Positions 8,543-17,182 of a stretch of 64,000 bases of DNA are shown here, piece after piece (within the stretch, counting starts at the first letter, position 1; every line of letters starts with the position of its first letter). Source of the DNA: an uncultured Phocaeicola sp. (GTDB taxonomy: Bacteria; Bacteroidota; Bacteroidia; Bacteroidales; Bacteroidaceae). The stretch spans positions 62,001-126,000 of the forward strand of contig CANPVZ010000003.1 of the NCBI GenBank assembly GCA_947581855.1, in the 5' to 3' direction. Both the position numbers and the translations under genes were made by a program. The notes under the pieces were generated by a model that saw only the letters and a list, made by a program, of their open reading frames with translations, was not told where the DNA came from and searched no databases.

Positions 8543-10399
8543 ATGATAACAACCCTTATTATACTTGCTTTATCGGCTGTTTTTTTCGTGAGTGGTAGAG
8601 TTCGTTCCGATTTAGTAGCGCTTTGTGCATTGGTATTGTTGCTTATTTTCCACATTTTGACTCCGGAGGAGGCTCTTTCCGGTTTTTCCAATAATGTGGT
8701 TATTATGATGATTGGTTTGTTTGTGGTAGGTGGTGCTATTTTTCAAACTGGTTTGGCTAAAATGATAAGTGGTAAGATTCTAAAACTAGCGGGAGCCAGT
8801 GAATTACGTCTTTTTATTTTGGTTATGGTAGTGACCTCTGCTATTGGAGCTTTTATCAGTAATACAGGTACGGTAGCTTTGATGCTTCCTATTGTGGTAA
8901 GTTTGGCGGTTGGGGCGAAAATGAATTCTTCTCGGTTACTCATGCCTTTAGCATTTGCCAGTAGCATGGGAGGTATGATGACGCTTATCGGTACACCGCC
9001 TAACCTTGTTATACAAGATACTTTAATAGGAGCAGGTTTTGAACCTCTTTCTTTCTTTTCTTTTTTTCCTGTCGGTATCATATGTGTGGTGGTGGGTACA
9101 TTGGTCTTGTTGCCATTAACAAAGCTTTTTTTATCGAAAAAGAAGAATAGAGATGCGTTTACGGAAAACAAAGGTAAGTCATTGAGTGAGTTAGTAAAAG
9201 AATATCAACTGTCTGATAATCTTTTTCGATTGAAAGTAGTGAGTTCTTCTCGCTTAGCAGGGCAGACCATTGGCGAATTGGACATTCGAAACCGCTATGG
9301 TTTAAATATTCTGGAGATACGTAGGGAAAGTGCTTCACAATCCAAATTATGGAAATCGATTAATCAGAATTTGGCTGATCCGACTTTATCACTTCAAACC
9401 AACGATTTACTCTATATAATGGGGGATTTTTCCGAAGTAAAGAGTTTTGCAGAAGATTACTTGCTGGAAATTATGGATTATCATAAGACGGAGGATAATA
9501 AATCGGGTACGCTTGATTTTTATGACATTGGTATAGCGGAGATTGTGCTGATGCCCTCTTCCAAATTAATCAATCAGTTAGTGAAGGATTCGGGTTTTCG
9601 AGCTAAATTTAATGTGAATGTCTTGGGTATCCGTCGAAAACGCGAATATATACTTCATAATTTAAAAGATGAAAAGATGCATAGCGGCGATGTATTGCTG
9701 GTGCAAGGGACATGGAACGATATCGCTCGTCTGAGCAGGGAAGAGGCGGAATGGGTAGTTTTAGGGCAACCTTTGGAAGAGGCTGCCAAAGTGACACTCG
9801 ACTATAAAGCGCCGTTGGCTGGTGCTATTATGTTATTGATGGTGGCGATGATGATTTTTGATTTTATTCCAGTGGCTCCTGTAACGGCCGTAATGATTGC
9901 GGGAATTTTAATGATAGTAACCGGATGTTTGCGTAATGTGGAGGCTGCTTATAAAACAATTAACTGGGAAAGTGTTGTGTTGATTGCTGCCATGCTTCCC
10001 ATGTCGTTAGCTTTGGAAAAGACAGGAACGTCTGAATACATCTCCAATAGTTTGGTTAATGGGTTGGGAACATACGGTCCGGTTGCCTTGTTGGCAGGTA
10101 TTTATTTTACTACCTCTCTTATGACAATGTTTATCAGTAATACGGCGACGGCTGTTTTGCTGGCTCCTATTGCACTCTATTCGGCTGTTCAACTCGGGGT
10201 AAGTCCTTATCCGTTTTTGTTTGCTGTAGCGGTAGGTTCTAGTATGTGTTTCGCTTCGCCGTTTTCTACTCCGCCTAATGCTTTAGTGATGCCGGCTGGG
10301 CAATATACTTTTATGGATTATGTGAAAGTTGGTTTACCTTTGCAGGTAATTCTCGGTATTATCATGGTTTTTGTATTACCGTTGTTGTTTCCCTTTTAA
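8543..10399 (+). CDS. SLC13/DASS-type anion permease with two TrkA_C (RCK_C) domains
   Basis: A 618-residue polytopic inner-membrane transporter. Two halves of hydrophobic helices (about 1-200 and 420-618) flank a soluble segment (about 210-410) carrying two TrkA_C-like domains. The paired family signatures are clear: ISNTGTVALMLP in the first half and ISNTATAVLLAP in the second, the substrate- and sodium-binding SNT loops of divalent anion:sodium symporters. GTPPNLVIQ and STPPNALVMP are the companion motifs. The substrate could be sulfate, a dicarboxylate or another anion; the sequence does not decide. It lies between the acyl-CoA ligase and prfB, with no functional link evident. Confidence 0.88.
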   Translation: MITTLIILALSAVFFVSGRVRSDLVALCALVLLLIFHILTPEEALSGFSNNVVIMMIGLFVVGGAIFQTGLAKMISGKILKLAGASELRLFILVMVVTSAIGAFISNTGTVALMLPIVVSLAVGAKMNSSRLLMPLAFASSMGGMMTLIGTPPNLVIQDTLIGAGFEPLSFFSFFPVGIICVVVGTLVLLPLTKLFLSKKKNRDAFTENKGKSLSELVKEYQLSDNLFRLKVVSSSRLAGQTIGELDIRNRYGLNILEIRRESASQSKLWKSINQNLADPTLSLQTNDLLYIMGDFSEVKSFAEDYLLEIMDYHKTEDNKSGTLDFYDIGIAEIVLMPSSKLINQLVKDSGFRAKFNVNVLGIRRKREYILHNLKDEKMHSGDVLLVQGTWNDIARLSREEAEWVVLGQPLEEAAKVTLDYKAPLAGAIMLLMVAMMIFDFIPVAPVTAVMIAGILMIVTGCLRNVEAAYKTINWESVVLIAAMLPMSLALEKTGTSEYISNSLVNGLGTYGPVALLAGIYFTTSLMTMFISNTATAVLLAPIALYSAVQLGVSPYPFLFAVAVGSSMCFASPFSTPPNALVMPAGQYTFMDYVKVGLPLQVILGIIMVFVLPLLFPF

Positions 10400-10409
10400 A
10401 TATTTCGTA

Positions 10410-10417
10410 TATCTTTG
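10410..10417 (+). promoter_or_regulatory. Candidate -7 promoter box of prfB
   Basis: TATCTTTG matches the TAnnTTTG box 20 bases before the prfB ATG. A TTG lies 22 bases upstream, a weak -33 candidate. Confidence 0.4.
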
Positions 10418-10437
10418 CATCTAAAACAGAACATCAA

Positions 10438-11553
10438 ATGATTACAATAGAACAACTTAAAGATGTAAAAGAACGTACTGATGCCTTAAAACGTTATTTG
10501 GATATCGATGCGAAACAAATCCAAGTGGAAGAGGAGCAGTTACGTACGCAAGCTCCCGGTTTTTGGGATGATGCCAAGACGGCGGAAGCGCAGATGAAGA
10601 AGGTGAAAACCCTTCAGGCGTGGATTGACGGATATAATGAAGTGAAGACCTTAACTGACGAGTTATCTTTGGCTTTCGATTTTTTTAAAGATGAACTGGT
10701 GACAGAAGATGAAGTGGATGAGGCATATAACAAAGCTTTGTCTGCTGTAGAAGTTTTGGAACTGAAGAATATGTTACGTCAAGAAGCCGACCAGATGGAT
10801 TGTGTATTAAAGATTAATTCGGGTGCCGGTGGTACTGAAAGTCAGGATTGGGCTTCCATGTTAATGCGTATGTATATTCGATGGGCAGAGACGCATGGAT
10901 ATAAAGTTGCCATTGCCAATTTGCAAGAAGGCGATGAGGCTGGAATAAAAAGTGTAACAATGGAGATTGAAGGTGATTCGGCATATGGATATTTAAAAGG
11001 AGAAAATGGAGTACATCGCTTGGTGAGAGTTTCTCCTTTCAATGCGCAGGGGAAACGAATGACTTCTTTTTCGTCTGTGTTTGTAACTCCACTAGTTGAC
11101 GATTCCATCGAAGTAAATATCAGTCCGGCTTGTATCTCTTGGGATACGTTCCGTTCGGGAGGGGCCGGTGGTCAAAATGTTAACAAAGTAGAGTCTGGTG
11201 TACGTTTGCGCTACCAGTATAAAGATCCGTATACGGGAGAAGAGGAAGAAATATTGATTGAAAACACAGAGACCCGCGATCAACCTAAAAACAAAGAGAA
11301 TGCTATGAGGCAGTTGCGTTCTATTCTTTATAATAAGGAATTACAACATCGGATGGCAGAACAGGCGAAGATCGAAGCTGGGAAGAAAAAAATAGAGTGG
11401 GGTTCGCAGATACGAAGTTATGTGTTTGATGATCGTCGTGTTAAAGACCATCGTACGAATTATCAGACATCGGATGTTAACGGAGTAATGGATGGAAAAA
11501 TCGATGAATTCATAAAATCTTATCTTATGGAATTTTCTGATGCGGAAAGTTAA
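10438..11553 (+). CDS. prfB: Peptide chain release factor 2, encoded without a frameshift
   Basis: A 371-residue class I release factor that reads UGA and UAA. The codon-recognition tripeptide SPF occurs in RLVRVSPFNAQG (near residue 200) and the catalytic GGQ in SGGAGGQNVNKVES (near 241), where the Gln enters the ribosomal peptidyl-transferase centre. The N-terminal region around KRYLDIDAKQ aligns with the E. coli site of the programmed +1 frameshift, but here the codons run CGT TAT TTG GAT ATC with no in-frame TGA, so the gene is a single uninterrupted frame. Autoregulation by frameshifting is therefore absent in this copy. A TATCTTTG -7 box sits in the 38-base gap after the permease. Confidence 0.97.
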   Translation: MITIEQLKDVKERTDALKRYLDIDAKQIQVEEEQLRTQAPGFWDDAKTAEAQMKKVKTLQAWIDGYNEVKTLTDELSLAFDFFKDELVTEDEVDEAYNKALSAVEVLELKNMLRQEADQMDCVLKINSGAGGTESQDWASMLMRMYIRWAETHGYKVAIANLQEGDEAGIKSVTMEIEGDSAYGYLKGENGVHRLVRVSPFNAQGKRMTSFSSVFVTPLVDDSIEVNISPACISWDTFRSGGAGGQNVNKVESGVRLRYQYKDPYTGEEEEILIENTETRDQPKNKENAMRQLRSILYNKELQHRMAEQAKIEAGKKKIEWGSQIRSYVFDDRRVKDHRTNYQTSDVNGVMDGKIDEFIKSYLMEFSDAES

Positions 11554-11574
11554 TAACTTAAATATATTATTACT

Positions 11575-11715
11575 ATGAGTACAAATAGAGTAAAAAAAAG
11601 CGCCGCTAGAAAAAAACGTGAGGAAGAGCAAGCACAGAAAGTGATAAAGGGAATCTTTATAGGTTTGATTATTTTGGCAGTACTTGCAATTGCTTGTTTC
11701 TCAATTTGGGGATAA
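11575..11715 (+). CDS. Small single-pass membrane protein, 46 residues
   Basis: ATG at 11575 opens a 46-codon frame ending in TAA at 11713-11715. The product starts MSTNRVKKSAARKKREEEQ, a highly basic and charged N terminus, followed by one hydrophobic helix (KGIFIGLIILAVLAIACFS, about residues 25-43). The inside-positive pattern predicts the N terminus in the cytoplasm. It lies 21 bases after prfB and is followed by a strong hairpin terminator, so it is probably co-transcribed with prfB. No family or function is recognised. The regular codon structure and the placement between prfB and the terminator support it being a real gene. Confidence 0.65.
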   Translation: MSTNRVKKSAARKKREEEQAQKVIKGIFIGLIILAVLAIACFSIWG

Positions 11716-11777
11716 AGGAATTTTTTATCATGGATTTCTGAAGAAAAGAAAGCCTTAGATGAACTAATTTCTGGTAT

Positions 11778-11821
11778 AAAAGGGAGTAAAAACTGGTATT
11801 TATCAGTTTTTACTCCCTTTT
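11778..11821. terminator. Strong bidirectional-type intrinsic terminator
   Basis: An 18-bp perfect inverted repeat (11778-11795 and 11804-11821) with an 8-base loop. One arm begins AAAAGGGAG and the other ends CTCCCTTTT. It lies after prfB and the small membrane protein and before the sigma factor gene. Confidence 0.85.
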
Positions 11822-11860
11822 CTTATCTGATTGCAGGTCGTTCCCCTAGATTTTATACCC

Positions 11861-11868
11861 TACCTTTG
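11861..11868 (+). promoter_or_regulatory. Candidate -7 promoter box of the sigma factor gene
   Basis: TACCTTTG matches TAnnTTTG, 55 bases before the ATG at 11923. A TTG at 11831-11833 is rather distant for a -33 box. Confidence 0.4.
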
Positions 11869-11922
11869 CGGCCGACCACTTGAGAGAATTGGGTCAAAAG
11901 TTAATAACTAAAGTTTTAAGAT

Positions 11923-12417
11923 ATGAATTTTACGGAAAATCTTGTAAACATCCAACATGACTTATTTCGCTTTGCAGCTAAGCTTACTGCAAATGAAAAC
12001 GATGCGAGAGATCTCTTGCAGGAAACTTCTTTAAAGGTATTAGACAATAAAAGCAAATTTACGCCTGATACAAATTTTAAAGGTTGGGCATTTACCATAA
12101 TGCGTAATCTATTTATTAATGATTATCGAAAGGTAATTAGAGATCAAACTTATGTTGATCAAACTGATAACCAACATTATCTGAATAGGTCTGAAGATTA
12201 TGCAGTGGATATGATCGAATCGGTTTGTGATGTAAAAGAGATGTATCATATCATTAATGAGCTGTCGGAAGAATACAGGCAACCTTTTCTTATGTATGTT
12301 GCAGGATATAAATATCACGAAATTGGTGATAAACTGCATCTTCCTTTAGGTACGGTAAAAAGTAGAATCTTCTTTGCCAGACAGCAACTGAAATATCAAT
12401 TGAAAGATTTTAATTAA
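11923..12417 (+). CDS. ECF-type RNA polymerase sigma factor
   Basis: A 164-residue sigma-70 family protein of the small extracytoplasmic-function type. Region 2 is visible as ENDARDLLQETSLKVLDN followed by FTIMRNLFINDYRK (about residues 25-70), the -10 recognition and core-binding part. Region 4 appears as YKYHEIGDKLHLPLGTVKSRIFFARQQL (about 129-156), a helix-turn-helix for -35 recognition. No anti-sigma factor gene adjoins it: the next gene is convergent and VanZ-like. It is therefore likely a stand-alone ECF factor of the kind common in Bacteroides. A hairpin terminator follows immediately. Target promoters cannot be inferred. Confidence 0.9.
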   Translation: MNFTENLVNIQHDLFRFAAKLTANENDARDLLQETSLKVLDNKSKFTPDTNFKGWAFTIMRNLFINDYRKVIRDQTYVDQTDNQHYLNRSEDYAVDMIESVCDVKEMYHIINELSEEYRQPFLMYVAGYKYHEIGDKLHLPLGTVKSRIFFARQQLKYQLKDFN

Positions 12418-12437
12418 AGTACATTTTCGTGATATGA

Positions 12438-12480
12438 GTAGGGGTACAATCTGATAACAGAAGATACCCCTATCTTTTTT
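12438..12480 (+). terminator. Intrinsic terminator of the sigma factor gene
   Basis: TAGGGGTA (12439-12446) pairs with TACCCCTA (12465-12472) and is followed by a run of seven T. Its right arm overlaps the stop codon of the convergent VanZ-like gene. Confidence 0.7.
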
Positions 12481-12859
12481 TCTTCTTTATTATAGGGAAT
12501 ATGATAAAATAGCCTATTACTGTACCTAAAATAACTCCAAGACTATTTGCAGCCATGTCTAACCAATCTCCATTCCGAGTTGTTGTACAATAAGCTTGTA
12601 ATAGTTCCATAATTCCACTTAGAAGCAAAGGAAAAATAACTGTAGGAAATATTACTTGTTTAAATCGAATTGAATGGTGAAATTTGCTATATTCTATCCA
12701 TAATACTCCGCTTAATCCTCCGTACATACAAACATGAGCCCATTTATCTATGAAAGGAATATCATCCATTTCTGTTTCAGGAACTGTACAAAGAGATAAG
12801 TAAAATATAACGCAGGTTATCAACAAACTTAAGGGATATTGTTTGAAAAAGTGTGTCAT
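12470..12859 (-). CDS. VanZ-like family membrane protein
   Basis: A 129-residue membrane protein with about four hydrophobic helices. The motif FIDKWAHVCMYGGLSGVLW followed by SGIMELLQAYCTTTRNGDWLDMAANSLGVILG is typical of VanZ-like proteins, a family named after the teicoplanin-resistance accessory protein but mostly of unknown function. The frame is open upstream to 12985, but the ATG at 12859 is preferred because it gives the normal N terminus MTHFFKQYPLSLLITC and lies downstream of a TATTTTTG box. The longer version would overlap the start of the divergent symporter gene. No resistance genes are nearby. Confidence 0.8.
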   Translation of the reverse strand: MTHFFKQYPLSLLITCVIFYLSLCTVPETEMDDIPFIDKWAHVCMYGGLSGVLWIEYSKFHHSIRFKQVIFPTVIFPLLLSGIMELLQAYCTTTRNGDWLDMAANSLGVILGTVIGYFIIFPIIKKKKR

Positions 12860-12885
12860 TATGCAAATACTATTTAGATTTGATG

Positions 12886-12893
12886 CAAAAATA
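12886..12893 (-). promoter_or_regulatory. Candidate -7 promoter box of the VanZ-like gene
   Basis: TATTTTTG on the minus strand, 27 bases before the chosen ATG. It supports the short start. Confidence 0.35.
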
Positions 12894-12905
12894 TAAAATA
12901 TTTCA

Positions 12906-12913
12906 TACATTTG
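12906..12913 (+). promoter_or_regulatory. Candidate promoter of the sodium symporter gene
   Basis: TACATTTG at -7, with TTTG at 12879-12882 and a 23-base spacer, 40 bases before the GTG start at 12954. It is back-to-back with the VanZ-like promoter. Confidence 0.45.
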
Positions 12914-12953
12914 CCCTTGACGTCTGAATATAATAACAAAAAGGAATTGTAGC

Positions 12954-14318
12954 GTGAAGAATGATAGAGTGAACTTTGGAAGCAAGTTGGGTGTGATATT
13001 GGCTTCGGCCGGTTCGGCAGTAGGACTTGGTAATATCTGGCGTTTCCCCTACGAAGCAGGGCAGCATGGCGGGGCGGCATTTATATTGATTTATTTGGTG
13101 TGTGTATTTGTCTTGGGTATGCCTATTATGATTTCCGAGTTTTTAATAGGACGTCGTTCCCGGGCTAATACCGCAGGAGCTTATAAAGTACTTGCTCCTC
13201 ATTCTCCATGGCGTTGGGTCGGTTTTATGGGAGTTCTGGCCGGTTTTTTAATTTTGAGCTATTACTCTGTAGTGGCTGGATGGACTTTAGAATACATTTT
13301 GGAAGCGGGTGTTAATGGTTTTGCTCATAAATCTGCCACAGATTTTAAGAGTGCTTTCATAGCATTTTCGCAGAATCCGGTTCGTCCTTTAGTTTGGCTT
13401 ATCGGTTTTCTACTTATGACGCATTATGTGATTGTAAAGGGAGTAAAGAAGGGTATCGAACGTTTCTCGAAAGTGATGATGCCATTGCTTTTTATTTTGA
13501 TTCTCATATTGGTATTTTGTTCACTATCCCTTCCTGGTTCTAATAAAGGAGTGGAATTTCTCCTTCATCCTGATTTTTCGAAAGTAAATTCGGAGGTATT
13601 CCTCGGAGCAATGGGGCAGGCCTTTTTTTCCTTAAGTTTGGGTATGGGATGCCTTTGTACATATGCCTCTTATTTTAGTAAGGATACTAATTTAAGTAGA
13701 ACAGCATTTAGTGTAGGAGTGATTGATACGTTTATTGCAATATTGGCAGGACTGATTATTTTTCCGGCAGCGTTTTCTGTAGGCATTAGTCCGGATGCGG
13801 GTCCTTCACTGATATTCATTACTTTACCTAATGTCTTTCAACAGGCATTTATTGGAGCGCCCGTACTTTCTTATATCTTTTCGTTGATGTTTTATATTTT
13901 ATTGGCGTTGGCTGCTTTAACATCAACTATTTCTATGCATGAAGTGGTGACAGCTTTTATTCATGAGGAATTCGATATTTCTCGTACTGCTGCTGCACGT
14001 TGGGTAACAGGAGGTTGCATTGTATTGGGCATTTTTTGTTCATTGTCTTTAGGTATCTTACAACATATCAAGCTCTTTGGCTTAGGTTTCTTCGATTTGT
14101 TCGATTTTGTGACAGCAAAGATAATGTTGCCGTTAGGAGGGATGTTTATCTCATTGTTTACCGGATGGTATCTTGATCGCAAACTTGTTGAAGATGAAGT
14201 GACGAATGGCGGAACTTTGAAAGTACCTTTCTTAAAATTATATATATTCATTCTCAAATATATAGCACCTATTGCCATAGCCTTGATTTTTATTAATGAA
14301 TTGGGACTGCTAAGTTAA
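12954..14318 (+). CDS. Sodium-dependent transporter of the neurotransmitter:sodium symporter (NSS/SNF) family
   Basis: A 454-residue inner-membrane symporter with 11-12 hydrophobic helices. The first helix carries the family signature SAVGLGNIWRFPYEAGQHGG (near residue 20), which forms part of the sodium and substrate sites. SNF transporters in bacteria take up amino acids such as tryptophan or tyrosine with sodium; the substrate is not readable here. The start is GTG at 12954: it gives the expected short cytoplasmic N terminus MKNDRVNFGSKLG before helix 1, and no upstream in-frame ATG exists. The HhH gene begins 9 bases after its stop and is probably co-transcribed. Confidence 0.92.
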   Translation: MKNDRVNFGSKLGVILASAGSAVGLGNIWRFPYEAGQHGGAAFILIYLVCVFVLGMPIMISEFLIGRRSRANTAGAYKVLAPHSPWRWVGFMGVLAGFLILSYYSVVAGWTLEYILEAGVNGFAHKSATDFKSAFIAFSQNPVRPLVWLIGFLLMTHYVIVKGVKKGIERFSKVMMPLLFILILILVFCSLSLPGSNKGVEFLLHPDFSKVNSEVFLGAMGQAFFSLSLGMGCLCTYASYFSKDTNLSRTAFSVGVIDTFIAILAGLIIFPAAFSVGISPDAGPSLIFITLPNVFQQAFIGAPVLSYIFSLMFYILLALAALTSTISMHEVVTAFIHEEFDISRTAAARWVTGGCIVLGIFCSLSLGILQHIKLFGLGFFDLFDFVTAKIMLPLGGMFISLFTGWYLDRKLVEDEVTNGGTLKVPFLKLYIFILKYIAPIAIALIFINELGLLS

Positions 14319-14327
14319 GGAAGGAGT

Positions 14328-15239
14328 ATGTGGAAGGACTTTTTTTATTTCTCCAAAAGCGAGAAACGAGCTATTATTTTTTTGATTTGTATAATTTGCT
14401 TTCTGCTGATAGGAAGATGGGTTTATGATGTTACGAGTGAGAAAGAGATTCCTGAAGAGAATATGGAGGATATAGAAGCTTTTCTAGCTTCAGTGCAAGA
14501 AAAGGAACATCGATCTCAAATGATTTTTTATCCGAAAAAGAAAAAGAGAGAACCTGCAGTCCTGGTTGAATTTGATCCAAATAAAGCCGATTCCATCGAG
14601 TTTATTCGCTTAGGTCTGCCTTCATTTGTAGCACATAATATTCTTCGTTATCGGGAAAAGGGAGGTGTATTTCGTTCCGCTGACGCTTTTGCAAAAGTGT
14701 ATGGCTTGACTCTGCAACAATATAAGAAACTTAAACCTTATATCCGTATAGGCGAAGAGGATTTACCTATACAAGTGTTGCGTGATACGGTTTTCCATCA
14801 ACAATGGAAGGTACGTAAAGACTCTCTAAAAGCACTGAAATATCCCGAAGGTACGATTATAGATTTGAATACGGCGGATACGACGGAATTGAAAAAGATA
14901 CCAGGTATAGGTAGTACCTATGCACGTCAAATTGTTGCATATCGAAATCGCTTAGGTGGTTTCTATACAGTAGAGCAATTACGAGAATTGCCCTTTTCAT
15001 CGAAAGAAATGCAGGTTTGGTTTAAAGTGGAAACTACCCTGTATCCTTCAATCTTAGTAAATAAATGGAGCGTTGAACGATTAAGGAGTCATCCTTATCT
15101 TAATTTTTATCAGTCGAAAGTGATTGTGGAACATCGGAAAAAATATGGAAAACTAAAAAGTCTTTCTCAACTCTCCCTTTATGAGGAATTTACTGAGAAA
15201 GACTTGGAACGTTTATCTCCATATGTGAGTTTTGATTAA
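14328..15239 (+). CDS. Membrane-anchored helix-hairpin-helix (ComEA-like) protein
   Basis: A 303-residue protein with a single N-terminal hydrophobic segment (AIIFLICIICFLLIGRWVY, about residues 14-33) and several helix-hairpin-helix motifs. DLNTADTTELKKIPGIGSTYARQIVAYRNRLGGF (about 180-214) is a canonical ComEA-type HhH pair that binds DNA backbone non-specifically. Similar units occur near 82-120 (DPNKADSIEFIRLGLPSFVAHNILRYREKGG) and near the C terminus. The topology predicts DNA binding outside the cytoplasm, as in natural-competence receptors, although Bacteroides competence is not established and this family may have another role. It closely follows the symporter gene. Confidence 0.82.
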   Translation: MWKDFFYFSKSEKRAIIFLICIICFLLIGRWVYDVTSEKEIPEENMEDIEAFLASVQEKEHRSQMIFYPKKKKREPAVLVEFDPNKADSIEFIRLGLPSFVAHNILRYREKGGVFRSADAFAKVYGLTLQQYKKLKPYIRIGEEDLPIQVLRDTVFHQQWKVRKDSLKALKYPEGTIIDLNTADTTELKKIPGIGSTYARQIVAYRNRLGGFYTVEQLRELPFSSKEMQVWFKVETTLYPSILVNKWSVERLRSHPYLNFYQSKVIVEHRKKYGKLKSLSQLSLYEEFTEKDLERLSPYVSFD

Positions 15240-15413
15240 CGCTAATGATGGTTACATATTTTTATAGAAAGAATCAAAGATAGAATAGTTCTTTTTGAAT
15301 ATAAACCTATAATTGTTCTTTATCTAGATAGGATTGATTAGTTCGTAGTATTCTTTGTTTTAGTTGTTACCTTTAATGGTGGTATAATTCTTCTCAAATA
15401 AGAAAAGCATTTA

Positions 15414-16820
15414 TTATTTCATTTCGTATCCTGCTGCCTTGGCAATGATACGGGGAATTTCTGCATTATCTGTCCGTTTGCGGAATAACTCAGAACCTGC
15501 TCCGATGGCTGTAACCGGAACAAATCCGGCTGTATGACCACCTGTTGTCCATCCTATCCAAGCTATTTCGTTTATAATCTCTTTAGCAGCAGAAGCAATA
15601 GGTTCTGCTTTCTGGTATTCACTTTCTTTTAATATAACATCTTTGTTGCCAAAACTCTCGTTATAGATATTTTTGAGACGTGTTTCTTGCGCTTCTGTAA
15701 GAGTTAAAGTATCCCAAAAGCCGAAGTTTCCTTTTAAAGCTTGCTGTACTCTTTCCCATGGAACCTTATTTCCTGTCTCTTTTCTCATATTATTGATTAA
15801 CTGGGTGAAAGCCTTCTCACTCATCTTCTGTGAGGCTAGTGCCTTCAGATTTAGTTCAGACTTTCCTTTGATTCCCAAAGTGATTCCTCCGGTTTCATGG
15901 TCGGCTGTCACCACAATCAAAGTTTCGTCCGGATGTTTTTGGTAGAACTCGTAAGCTTCTTTGATTGCATTATCCATATCAATAACTTCCCGGAAGACGG
16001 TTGCGGCATCGTTACTGTGGCAAGCCCAGTCTATTTCTCCTCCTTCTACCATGAAAAAGAATCCCTTGGATAAATCCTTAGAGAAAAAGTCTATGCCGGC
16101 CTTTACAATCTCTTGCAAACTTAAATCATCCGATTTTCGGTCGATAGCGTATGGTATGGATTTATTAGGCTTTCCTTCAGGCTGGAATAGAATAACTTTT
16201 TCTTTTTTATCGCCTTTTCGATACTCATCATATCCACGATAAAGGGTGTAGCCTGCTTGTTCAGCCAGTTTATATAAACTTGGTTGTTTGCCGTCTTTGC
16301 CTTGTGGTAAGAGGAAGTCCGAAGCTGCAAAAAAGTCAAAACCGGATTTTGTCAAATCCATTCCTATTTCGTAATACATCTTCCGGTTCGGCTGATGTGC
16401 GTAAAAAGCCGCTGGCGTAGCATGGTCTATACTGACGCTGGTGGCAATGCCTACTCGTGAGCCCTGGTTCTTTGCCCATACAGCAATACTATTTGCAGGT
16501 GTCTTTTGGTCTTCTAACATGCCTATGGTGCTGTATTTTGTTTTATTACCGGTTGCAAGAGCCGTTCCGGAAGCGGCTGAATCGGTTATTCCATTGTTTG
16601 TTGCATAAGTGGTAGCAACGGTTACGCTCGGAAACTGTGTAAACAGTAAAGGAGTTATGCCTATTTTATTATCTAATTCACCTCGGTACATTTCGGTACC
16701 ATTTACTTGATTTATTCCCATTCCATCTCCTATAAAGTAGAAAATATATTTAGCCTGTTGTGCGAATCCCGTTGAGATATATAGGAATAACGCGACAAAT
16801 ATTGCAAAAATCTTTTTCAT
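15414..16820 (-). CDS. Alkaline phosphatase, periplasmic
   Basis: A 468-residue secreted phosphomonoesterase of the PhoA superfamily. An N-terminal signal peptide (MKKIFAIFVALFLYISTGFAQ, cleavage near residue 21) is followed by FIGDGMG (metal-binding Asp) and TDSAASGTALATG, which holds the nucleophilic Ser. Later motifs TADHETGG and GGHTAGFVP provide further metal ligands. Length and motif order match the alkaline phosphatases of Bacteroidetes. It would release phosphate from organic esters in the periplasm. It is transcribed alone from a TATCTTTG box at 16856-16863. No Pho-regulator gene or obvious PHO box is nearby. Confidence 0.93.
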   Translation of the reverse strand: MKKIFAIFVALFLYISTGFAQQAKYIFYFIGDGMGINQVNGTEMYRGELDNKIGITPLLFTQFPSVTVATTYATNNGITDSAASGTALATGNKTKYSTIGMLEDQKTPANSIAVWAKNQGSRVGIATSVSIDHATPAAFYAHQPNRKMYYEIGMDLTKSGFDFFAASDFLLPQGKDGKQPSLYKLAEQAGYTLYRGYDEYRKGDKKEKVILFQPEGKPNKSIPYAIDRKSDDLSLQEIVKAGIDFFSKDLSKGFFFMVEGGEIDWACHSNDAATVFREVIDMDNAIKEAYEFYQKHPDETLIVVTADHETGGITLGIKGKSELNLKALASQKMSEKAFTQLINNMRKETGNKVPWERVQQALKGNFGFWDTLTLTEAQETRLKNIYNESFGNKDVILKESEYQKAEPIASAAKEIINEIAWIGWTTGGHTAGFVPVTAIGAGSELFRKRTDNAEIPRIIAKAAGYEMK

Positions 16821-17182
16821 GCGTGTTCTTTGTTTTTTTATTTAGTATTTCATTGCAAAGATAATCTATGTGACATTACAATGGTATGACAAAATAATTA
16901 ATTTCATTTGAAAAAAGGCTGCTTTGAGTTATAACACCAAACAATCCTTCCAGTAATAATGATTAGGGATATAATTTAATGTAGTCTTAATAGATTTGTA
17001 ATCATGCTTTTATTTTTTCAAAATACATTAATAACAGGAAATCCTCTCATTATATTAGTGTCTTATATTATTATGATCATATGAAACAAGTAGTTTTCGG
17101 TATTGTACCTTACTATATGATATCTATCTCACATTATATTATTATTGTTCTATTTTTGTTTTCCCAAAGTATGTGTAACTCT
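16821..17182. other. Intergenic region between GH43 3' end and the alkaline phosphatase gene
   Basis: An AT-rich 362-base spacer containing the alkaline phosphatase promoter box near its left end. No gene, RNA or strong hairpin was recognised in the rest. Confidence 0.5.
16856..16863 (-). promoter_or_regulatory. Candidate -7 promoter box of the alkaline phosphatase gene
   Basis: TATCTTTG on the minus strand, 36 bases before the ATG. The nearest upstream TTTG on that strand is 26 bases away, longer than the usual spacer. Confidence 0.4.

Noticed and set aside
12860-12985. N-terminal extension of the VanZ-like protein
   Set aside because: It would overlap the divergent symporter start and contains a promoter-like box; the ATG at 12859 gives a normal membrane protein.
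15240-15413. Possible terminator or RNA between the HhH and alkaline phosphatase genes
   Set aside because: No stable inverted repeat with T run was found; only AT-rich spacer.
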